Assembly (NCBI RefSeq): GCF_029871235.1
Contig: NZ_SSOM01000065.1
Span: 1-64,000, forward strand
Direction: 5' to 3'
Length of the DNA: 64,000 nucleotides
Source of the DNA: Pseudomonas sp. BN411
GTDB lineage: Bacteria > Pseudomonadota > Gammaproteobacteria > Pseudomonadales > Pseudomonadaceae
Shown piece after piece: positions 57,806 through 64,000 of the stretch; the stretch's first letter is position 1, and every line of letters begins with the position of its first letter. The notes under the pieces were generated by a model. It was given only the letters and a program-made list of their open reading frames with translations, did not search any database and was not told where the DNA came from. Made by a program: the position numbers and the translations under genes.

Positions 57806-58693
57806 CTAGTCGTGTTTCACCACTTCGCTCGGGTCCGCATGGACCAGCACTTCAGCGCGGGGATAGTGGCTGGTGATCGCCTGTTCAGCCTGCTCGCAGA
57901 GCGCGTGGGCGCGGGACAGCGTCAGCTCCCCTGGCAGTTCCAGGTGCAGTTGCACATACCAGTGATTGCCGGAAATCCGCGTGCGCAGGTCATGGGCGCC
58001 GAGCACGCCGGGTACCTCGCAGGCCAGGCGGTGCATGTCGGCGCTGATCGCCGGCGACAGTTCCTCGTCCATCAGCACCGAGATCGATTCCCGCGCGATG
58101 CCGATGGCGCTCCAGAGGATGTAGCCGGCGATGCCCAGGCCGAACAGTCCGTCGGCCTGCTGCCAACCCAGGCTGGCCAGCACCAGGGCGAGGAGGATGC
58201 CGCTGTTGAGCAACAGGTCGGAACGGTAGTGCAGCGAATCGGCGCGGATGGCGGTTGAGCCGGTGGCGCGGATCACCCGGCGCTGCAGCATCAGCAGACC
58301 GGCGGTGAGTGCCAGCGACAGCAGCATCACGCCGATGCCCAGCATCTCTGCTTCCAGCGGTTGCGGATCGTTCAGGCGCTCGTAGGCCTGGGCTGCCACC
58401 AGCACGGCGCTGACGCTGATGAACAGCGCCTGGGCCAGGCCCGCCAGGGCTTCGGCCTTGCCGTGGCCGTAGCGGTGGTCGTCGTCCGCCGGCTTCAACG
58501 CGTAGCGCACCGCCAGCAGGTTGAGCAGGGAGGCTGCGCTGTCCATCAGCGAATCGGTCAGGCCGGCCAGCAGGCTGACCGAGCCGCTCATGGCCCAGGC
58601 GATGGCCTTGGCGATGACCAGGGTGATGGCGACGGCGAGGGAGGCGCGGGTGGCCAGGCGCAGCAGTTGCGCATGCTGGCGGGGTAAGGTCAT
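57806..58693 (-). CDS. Cation diffusion facilitator (FieF-like)
   Basis: A 295-residue efflux protein with six membrane segments. The metal site residues are in LTDSLMDSAASLLNLLAVRY and in the transmembrane pair IRADSLHYRSDLLLN. DDHRYGHGKAEALAGLAQ precedes the third segment, and the C-terminal cytoplasmic domain (HDLRTRISGNHWYVQLHLELPGELTLSRAHALCEQAE) is present. The set DxxxD and HxxxD fits zinc or iron export as in FieF. The start at 58693 (MTLPRQHAQLLRLATRASLAVAI) is preferred. Confidence 0.92.
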   Translation of the reverse strand: MTLPRQHAQLLRLATRASLAVAITLVIAKAIAWAMSGSVSLLAGLTDSLMDSAASLLNLLAVRYALKPADDDHRYGHGKAEALAGLAQALFISVSAVLVAAQAYERLNDPQPLEAEMLGIGVMLLSLALTAGLLMLQRRVIRATGSTAIRADSLHYRSDLLLNSGILLALVLASLGWQQADGLFGLGIAGYILWSAIGIARESISVLMDEELSPAISADMHRLACEVPGVLGAHDLRTRISGNHWYVQLHLELPGELTLSRAHALCEQAEQAITSHYPRAEVLVHADPSEVVKHD

Positions 58694-58873
58694 GCCGGCT
58701 CCGGCTTGAAGTGGATGAGGTCCATGGCCTAGATCGTGGCGCAAGCCTGGCCGGGGCGATAGCTGCTGTGCAGGCTGCCGAAGAGCAGCCTGCACGAGGC
58801 GCGGTACGCCGCATCAGCTACCTGTCGCAGGCTCTCCGACAGGCGCTGGACGCGCCGCGCCAGCGGGTCCACC

Positions 58874-59293
58874 TCAGGCAGCCGGGTGCAGGCCGAAGGC
58901 GGCCAGTTGCTGCAGGTTGCCGCTGCGCTGGAGCAGTTGCGGGTTGTCCAGCGGCAGGTCGTGGCCGGTTTCGCGGGCGATGATCGACTTCAGGCGAATC
59001 GGGTCCACCTTGCCGTCGGCGCCGATGGCTTCCCGCAGCTTCTCGGGGTCGACCTGGGCGTGCTGGTCGGCGGGCAGGTAGATGGCGCCGGTGGCGAAGT
59101 CGACCGCGAAGGCGATCAGGCCGGGAATCACATAGAAGAGAATGCCGATGGCGTCCATGGCCGCGATGGCCGGGTCGATCTTGCCCTCGATCTGGCCGCG
59201 GCGGTCCGGGTAGAACAGCGTGCCGCAGGCGGTGAGCTGGGTAGTGAGGGCAGCGGCGACGACACCGCCGATCCAACGGGAAGCAATGCGCAT
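58874..59293 (-). CDS. Small lipoprotein of unknown function
   Basis: A 139-residue lipoprotein: signal peptide to a lipobox LTACG (Cys near residue 23). The mature part has a hydrophobic segment (MDAIGILFYVIPGLIAFAVDFATGAIYLP) similar in layout to the YceK/YidQ family, then a hydrophilic tail (PEKLREAIGADGKVDPIRLKSIIARETGHDLPLD). No enzymatic motif is recognised. It is divergent from hrpB. Confidence 0.75.
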   Translation of the reverse strand: MRIASRWIGGVVAAALTTQLTACGTLFYPDRRGQIEGKIDPAIAAMDAIGILFYVIPGLIAFAVDFATGAIYLPADQHAQVDPEKLREAIGADGKVDPIRLKSIIARETGHDLPLDNPQLLQRSGNLQQLAAFGLHPAA

Positions 59294-59420
59294 AAGCGTC
59301 TCCTGGTCGAAATTTCGCAACTATAGCAAGCCGGCTATTTCAAAACTGCTCGGTGTATCTAAGACCCCGGCAAGGAACTGGCAGTTCGCCGGTATACTTT
59401 GGCGCCTGCCTGGAGTACCC

Positions 59421-61943
59421 ATGAATCCGCTACCCATCGATGCCGTCCTGCCCGACTTGCGGGCCGCCCTGCTATCCCGCCACGAAGCCGTACTGGAAGC
59501 GCCGCCTGGCGCCGGCAAGACCACCCGCGTGCCCCTGGCACTGCTGGGCGAGCCGTGGCTGGCCGGGCAGAGCATCCTGATGCTGGAGCCGCGCCGCCTG
59601 GCCGCCCGCGCCGCCGCCGAACGCCTGGCCAGCGAGCTGGGCGAGGCCGTGGGCGAAACCGTTGGCTACCGCATCCGCCTGGAGTCGAAGGTCGGTCCGC
59701 GCACCCGCATCGAAGTGGTGACCGAGGGCATCCTCGCCCGCCGCTTGCAGGAGGACCCGGCACTGGAAGGCGTCGGCCTGGTGATCTTCGACGAGTTCCA
59801 CGAGCGTAGCCTGGACGCCGACCTCGCCCTGGCCCTGTGCCTCAATGGCCGCGCGCTGCTGCGCGACGAACCGCCGCTGAAGGTGCTGCTGATGTCCGCC
59901 ACCCTGGAAGGCGAGCGCTTGTCGCGCCTGCTGGCGGAGGCGCCCGTGGTGCGCAGCGAAGGTCGCATGTTTCCGGTGGAGCAGCGTTGGGGGCGACCGA
60001 GTCAGGTGGGGGAGGCGCTCGAACCCAAGGTGGTGCAGATCGTGCTCCAGGCCCTGGCGGACGAACCCGGCAGCTTGCTGGTGTTCCTTCCGGGACAGGC
60101 TGAGATTCGTCGCGTTGCCGAGCAGTTGGCCGAGCGCCTTGATGGCCAGCCCGAGATCCTGCTCTGCCCGCTCCATGGCGAGCTGGACCTGACCGCCCAG
60201 CGCGCGGCCATCGAGCCGGCACCCACGGGCAAACGCAAGGTGGTGCTGGCCACCAACATCGCTGAAACCAGCCTGACCATCGATGGCGTTCGCGTGGTGG
60301 TGGACGCCGGCCTGGAACGGGTACCGCGCTTCGACCCGGCCAGCGGCATGACCCGCCTGGACACCCAGCGCATTTCCCGCGCCTCCGCGACCCAACGCGC
60401 CGGCCGGGCCGGCCGTCTGCAACCGGGCGCCTGCTACCGGCTCTGGTCCGAGGCCCAGCACGAGCAACTGGCGGCCCACGGCAGCGCGGAAATCCTTCAG
60501 GCCGACCTCGCCGGCCTGGCGCTGCAATTGGCGCGCTGGGGCGTCGGCGATCCCAACGAGCTGGCCTGGCTCGACCCGCCCCCCGCCGCTGCGTACGCCC
60601 AAGGCCGCGACCTGCTGCAGCGGCTCGGTGCCCTGGCCGAAGACGGCAGCCTGACCCGCCATGGCCAGGCGATGGCCGAACTGCCGGCGCACCCGCGCAT
60701 TGCGCACCTGTTGCTGCGTGGACACTCCCTGGGGCTTGGCAATCTCGCGTGCGACCTCGCCGCCCTGCTGGGTGAGCGTGACATCCTGCGCGGCGGCGGC
60801 GCCGACCTGCACAGCCGCCTGGCACTGCTGGCGGGTGAAGACAAGGCCGCACGTGGTGCTCGTGGTGGTGTACAGCGCGCCCGTCAGTTGGCGCGGCAGT
60901 TCCGCTCCTACCTGCGTGGTCCGGCCAGCGAGCCGGTGGCCGATCCGGATCACCCGCGCTGGCTTGGCTGCCTGCTGGCCTTCGCCTACCCGGACCGTAT
61001 CGCCCAGCAACGCCGCGCGGGCGGTGCCGACTACCGCCTGGCCAACGGCCGTGCAGCGACCTTCGGTGAACCGGACGCACTGATGAAGGAGCCCTGGCTG
61101 GTGATCGCCGACCTCGGCAGCCGCCAGGGCCAACGGGAGGAGCGCATCTATCTCGCCGCCGACCTCGATCCGGCGCTGTTCGAGGGGCCACTCGCCGAAC
61201 AGGTGAGCCGCCACGACCTGCTGGACTGGGACGAGCGCGAAGGCGTGCTGCGCGCCGAGCGGCAGGTGAAAGTGGGTGAGCTGGTGCTGGCCCGCGAAGC
61301 CTTGGTCGAGCTGGATGATGAGGCGCGCTCGCGGGCGCTGCTGGGCCTGGTGCGACGCAAGGGACTGGAGCTGTTGCCGTGGAATCCCGAACTGCGCCAA
61401 TGGCAGGCGCGGGTGGCGCTGCTGCGCCGGCTGGACCTGGCCGACAAGGGCGCCAGCGAATGGCCGGATCTCTCTGACGCGGCCCTGCTGGCCAGCCTGG
61501 AAGACTGGTTGCAGCCCTGGCTGGGTAAGGTCAGCCGGCTCAGCCACTTCGCCAACCTCGACCTCGCCGGCATCCTCCAGGGACTGCTGCCCTGGCCACT
61601 GCCGCAGCGGCTCGACGAACTGGCGCCGCGTACGCTGGAAGTCCCATCCGGGTCCCGCATCCGCCTGGACTACAGCGACGAGATGCCGGTGCTCGCCGTG
61701 CGCCTTCAGGAGCTGTTCGGCCTGGCCGATACGCCGCGCATTGCCGGTGGCCGGCAGGGCGTCAAGTTGCACCTGCTGTCCCCGGCCCAGCGCCCGGTGC
61801 AGGTTACCCAGGACTTGGCGAGCTTCTGGCGTAATACCTATGCGGATGTGAAGAAGGATCTGAAGGGGCGCTACCCCAAGCACTATTGGCCGGAGGATCC
61901 GCTAGTAGCCGAGCCGACCGCGCGGGCCAAGCCTAGGAAGTAG
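59421..61943 (+). CDS. hrpB: ATP-dependent helicase HrpB
   Basis: An 840-residue DEAH-box helicase. Walker A is APPGAGKTTRVPLALL, the DEAH box reads DEFH (VIFDEFHERSLDADLALAL), with SATLEG as motif III and RAGRAGR-type sequence (ATQRAGRAGRLQPGACYRLW) as motif VI. The C-terminal HrpB-specific domain is complete. The role in bacteria is poorly defined; HrpA relatives act on stalled ribosomes and mRNA. The ATG at 59421 follows TGGAG and starts MNPLPIDAVLPDL. Confidence 0.96.
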   Translation: MNPLPIDAVLPDLRAALLSRHEAVLEAPPGAGKTTRVPLALLGEPWLAGQSILMLEPRRLAARAAAERLASELGEAVGETVGYRIRLESKVGPRTRIEVVTEGILARRLQEDPALEGVGLVIFDEFHERSLDADLALALCLNGRALLRDEPPLKVLLMSATLEGERLSRLLAEAPVVRSEGRMFPVEQRWGRPSQVGEALEPKVVQIVLQALADEPGSLLVFLPGQAEIRRVAEQLAERLDGQPEILLCPLHGELDLTAQRAAIEPAPTGKRKVVLATNIAETSLTIDGVRVVVDAGLERVPRFDPASGMTRLDTQRISRASATQRAGRAGRLQPGACYRLWSEAQHEQLAAHGSAEILQADLAGLALQLARWGVGDPNELAWLDPPPAAAYAQGRDLLQRLGALAEDGSLTRHGQAMAELPAHPRIAHLLLRGHSLGLGNLACDLAALLGERDILRGGGADLHSRLALLAGEDKAARGARGGVQRARQLARQFRSYLRGPASEPVADPDHPRWLGCLLAFAYPDRIAQQRRAGGADYRLANGRAATFGEPDALMKEPWLVIADLGSRQGQREERIYLAADLDPALFEGPLAEQVSRHDLLDWDEREGVLRAERQVKVGELVLAREALVELDDEARSRALLGLVRRKGLELLPWNPELRQWQARVALLRRLDLADKGASEWPDLSDAALLASLEDWLQPWLGKVSRLSHFANLDLAGILQGLLPWPLPQRLDELAPRTLEVPSGSRIRLDYSDEMPVLAVRLQELFGLADTPRIAGGRQGVKLHLLSPAQRPVQVTQDLASFWRNTYADVKKDLKGRYPKHYWPEDPLVAEPTARAKPRK

Positions 61944-62051
61944 GAGAGCCCTACTGGGTAGGGAATCCAGTCGTAGGGTGCGCCATGCGCACCGATTGCG
62001 GAATCAGCCCGACCCTACCAGTTCGAAATCGCCCCAATGGAGTCTGCGGAC

Positions 62052-63137
62052 TCAATGCCCCGACGGCAGGAAGAAGCGCGCCGTCAGCGGCAGGTGATCG
62101 GAGATGCGCAGGGTGTCGCCCTGGCGCACCCGCGCTTCGATGCGGGTCAGGCTGGGGCTGTGGAAAACGTAGTCCAGGGTGCGGTCAGGCCCCTTCACCC
62201 GAGGGTCGTTGGGGTAGTGGGTGAACCATTGCGCCTGCTGGGCACCACTGGCTTCCTCGACGCTGGGAATCATCGGGTAGCGGCTCCAGAGTGCCTTCAG
62301 TTCGCTGTCGCGGGTATAGCGGCTGCGCTGGGGGGCGGACAGTCGCTCGTACTGGCCGGGCGGCAACTGGTTGAAGTCGCCGGCCAGGATCCAGGGCAGG
62401 CCTTCGCTCTGAAGCTGGTCGAGCAGGCCGCGGGTCATGGCCACCTGGCGCTTGAGGGTTTCCGGGTCGTCCTCCAGGGCATCCAGGTGCGTGTTGACGG
62501 CGGCCAGGCGCCCGCCGTCGCGAATCGGCAGGTAGCTCACCAGCAGTGCGCGCTTCTTGTCGAACTGGCGGCTGAGCGGATCGTTTGCCTCCAACGGCAG
62601 CTGCAAGCGTTCGGCACTCTCGATGCGGAAGCGGCTGAGGGTCGCGAGTTTCAGGCCAACGCTGCCGAGGATATGGGGATCGGGCACGAAGGCGGCCTTC
62701 CAGTAGAAGGCCTGGCTGGCGCAGGGGTAGACGTCGGCCAGGCGTTCCTGGAGCAGGGCCAACTGGTCCTGGTAGTCGGTGGCGCGGGCGCCTTCGTGCA
62801 GTTCCTGGAGATTGACGATGTCCGGTTGTTCCTCGCGAATCACCCGCACCACCTCGTCCAGGCTATAGGCCAGGTCTTCCGCCGTGGGGCGTTCGTCCGG
62901 GCCTTCGCCATCAGGCAGATCGTAATAGAAGACGTAGCGTTTGCCGGCCAGGTACTGGAGGTTCCAGGTCATGACCTTCAGGGCCTGGCCCGGCTGCAGT
63001 TGCGGCGCTTCGGCCTGACAGGCCAGCACGGCCGGTTCGCGCTCTGCGGGATGCCAGGTCAGCGCATAGATCAGGGCCACCAGGCCAACGGCGAGGACCG
63101 ACAGGCTGAGCAGGGCGAAACGCAGGACTCGGGGCAT
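62052..63137 (-). CDS. Endonuclease/exonuclease/phosphatase-family protein, membrane-anchored
   Basis: A 361-residue protein with one N-terminal hydrophobic segment (RFALLSLSVLAVGLVALIYALTW) and an EEP catalytic domain: VMTWNLQYLAGKRYVFYY, the Glu of VNLQELHEGARATDYQ, NTHLDALEDD, ILAGDFNQLPPGQY and ISDHLPLTARF. All metal and catalytic residues (Asn, Glu, Asp-x-Asn, Ser-Asp-His) are present. The substrate could be a nucleotide, DNA or sphingomyelin-like lipid. The anchor suggests periplasmic action. A frame to 63200 exists but lacks a ribosome-binding site. Confidence 0.87.
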   Translation of the reverse strand: MPRVLRFALLSLSVLAVGLVALIYALTWHPAEREPAVLACQAEAPQLQPGQALKVMTWNLQYLAGKRYVFYYDLPDGEGPDERPTAEDLAYSLDEVVRVIREEQPDIVNLQELHEGARATDYQDQLALLQERLADVYPCASQAFYWKAAFVPDPHILGSVGLKLATLSRFRIESAERLQLPLEANDPLSRQFDKKRALLVSYLPIRDGGRLAAVNTHLDALEDDPETLKRQVAMTRGLLDQLQSEGLPWILAGDFNQLPPGQYERLSAPQRSRYTRDSELKALWSRYPMIPSVEEASGAQQAQWFTHYPNDPRVKGPDRTLDYVFHSPSLTRIEARVRQGDTLRISDHLPLTARFFLPSGH

Positions 63138-63225
63138 CGGCAAAGGCAGGCATCTATGCTGGAAGAGGGCGAGCATACCCGAGCCGCCGCCGCGGCCCAA
63201 GCCAGGCGCGCCCGGGAGGAATGCC

Positions 63226-63474
63226 GTGGACAGCGAAGTGCGAATCGCCCAGCGGGGGCCGTTCGAAGTGGAGGTGGTGGCCGGCCGGGATTACTTCTGG
63301 TGCCGTTGCGGTCGTAGCCAGCAGCAGCCGTTTTGCGATGGATCTCATAAAGGAACCGGCCTGGCGCCCCTCAAATTCCATGCAGATGTCAGCGAAACCC
63401 TGTATTTCTGTGGCTGCAAACATAGCCACTCGCCACCGCTCTGCGATGGCACCCATAACCAACTGCAAGACTGA
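63226..63474 (+). CDS. Dual-CDGSH iron-sulfur protein
   Basis: An 82-residue protein with two CDGSH-type [2Fe-2S] motifs: CRCGRSQQQPFCDGSH and CGCKHSHSPPLCDGTH. Each has the three Cys and one His that hold the labile cluster of the mitoNEET family; bacterial two-motif proteins form their own class. The start is GTG at 63226 with GGAGGA five bases upstream. The role (electron transfer or cluster donor) is not established. Confidence 0.9.
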   Translation: MDSEVRIAQRGPFEVEVVAGRDYFWCRCGRSQQQPFCDGSHKGTGLAPLKFHADVSETLYFCGCKHSHSPPLCDGTHNQLQD

Positions 63475-63487
63475 TCCGGGAGCCTGC

Positions 63488-64000
63488 ATGCGGCTGGGTG
63501 TAGTCCTCTGGTCAATCCTGGCCTCACATTTCAATTCGGGACGCCTCTGGCTGGCGGGTTTGCTGCTGTTGCCCCGCCTGGTGGTTGCGGACGATGCGCC
63601 GCCCTTGCGGGTAATGACCGATTTCTGGCCGCCCTTTCGTATCGCCGGTGAAGGAGGGCAGCTGCGCGGTCTGGACATGGACCTGCTGGCGGAACTGGAG
63701 CGCCGTACCGGCCTGCGCTTCGAGGTGCAGCGGGCGCCCTGGTCGCGAGGGCTCGCCGCATTGGAGCGGGGCTCGGCCGACCTGATGACGGGCCTTGCCC
63801 GGACCCCCGAGCGCGAACGCTTTATCGACTTCCTGGAACGCCCTTATTTCACCTGCGCGCCCCGCTTCTACAGCCTGCCGGCGCTGGCCCAGAAGGTCAG
63901 CGGCTATTCGCAGCTGGGCCAGTACGACATCGGTTTCGTGCGGGGCTCGGCCTACTTCGAACCCTTCGATTCCGATCAGGACTTGCGCAAGGTCGGGGTC
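63488..64000 (+). CDS. Periplasmic substrate-binding protein (SBP_bac_3 type), 3' end missing
   Basis: 171 codons are visible and the gene runs off the right edge. A signal peptide (hydrophobic LWLAGLLLLPRLVVADDAP, cleavage near residue 35) is followed by PPLRVMTDFWPPFRI, LRGLDMDLLAELERRTGLRFEVQRAPWSRGLAALERGSADLMTGLARTPERERFIDFLERPYF, the usual start of a family 3 solute-binding protein. Such proteins bind amino acids for ABC import, or act as sensors. No transporter genes are visible in the window. The start at 63488 overlaps a region with no clear ribosome-binding site and is less certain. Confidence 0.82.
   Translation, partial: MRLGVVLWSILASHFNSGRLWLAGLLLLPRLVVADDAPPLRVMTDFWPPFRIAGEGGQLRGLDMDLLAELERRTGLRFEVQRAPWSRGLAALERGSADLMTGLARTPERERFIDFLERPYFTCAPRFYSLPALAQKVSGYSQLGQYDIGFVRGSAYFEPFDSDQDLRKVGV

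Noticed and set aside
59472-61883. 803-codon open frame antisense to hrpB
   Set aside because: Shadow of a helicase with all motifs present on the plus strand.

Overview
The window is a GC-rich, densely coded chromosomal segment of a gammaproteobacterium, almost certainly a Pseudomonas related to the P. aeruginosa group. The basis is the gene content (ladS, sltB3, the DedA-PAP2 fusion, arfA, phnWX) and the gene order from mpl to hrpB, which follows the order I recall for the PA4020 to PA3961 region of P. aeruginosa PAO1. It is mostly core genome. I see no prophage, insertion sequence, CRISPR array, rRNA or tRNA.

Layout. 1-4502: 2-aminoethylphosphonate catabolism. phnW, an organophosphate-type MFS carrier and phnX (cut by the left edge) are on the minus strand, and a divergent LysR regulator faces them. 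4521-7173: a REP-like inverted repeat, then mpl (wall-peptide recycling), ubiX and a small lipoprotein. 7180-10649: a YbaK-type deacylase, an NAD(P)-binding protein, a MORN-repeat lipoprotein with a C13 (legumain-like) protease domain, and a MaoC hydratase. 10866-16813: an LrgA/LrgB pair, a LON-domain protein, a DedA-PAP2 fusion, an AAG-type DNA glycosylase, an LCMT-like methyltransferase, and an alpha/beta hydrolase carrying a C-terminal PilZ-like motif pair.

17084-27134 is a long co-directional run: proA, nadD, rsfS, rlmH, then the lateral-wall machinery (PBP2, RodA, SltB1, RlpA, a PBP5/6-type carboxypeptidase), then ybeD and lipB. lipB converges on lipA at a strong terminator. 28461-34422 (minus strand) holds sltB3, a 52-residue arfA with an in-frame hairpin, holA, lptE and leuS. 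34677-43140 holds a YbeL-like zinc-ribbon protein, a YdcF-type protein, lnt-corC-ybeY-phoH-miaB, a DUF1820 protein, a Sel1-repeat protein and a membrane protein. 43140-48532 holds hemL-thiE-thiD and the divergent hybrid kinase gene ladS. 48658-52155 holds a TetR regulator with a striking perfect operator, an acyl-CoA dehydrogenase and an MFS exporter. 52639-64000 holds amn, a metallo-beta-lactamase-fold hydrolase, rluE, DUF2788, an Lrp-type regulator, MAPEG and CDF proteins, a lipoprotein, hrpB, an EEP-family phosphatase, a dual-CDGSH protein and a truncated periplasmic binding protein.

The most distinctive items are the MORN-C13 protease lipoprotein, the hydrolase-PilZ fusion, the TetR operator that overlaps its own translation start, the arfA hairpin, a branched terminator-like structure between phnW and its carrier, and an orphan plus-strand terminator at 57276-57307 that suggests an unannotated small RNA. 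All functional calls rest on reading motifs and context by eye; no database search was run.
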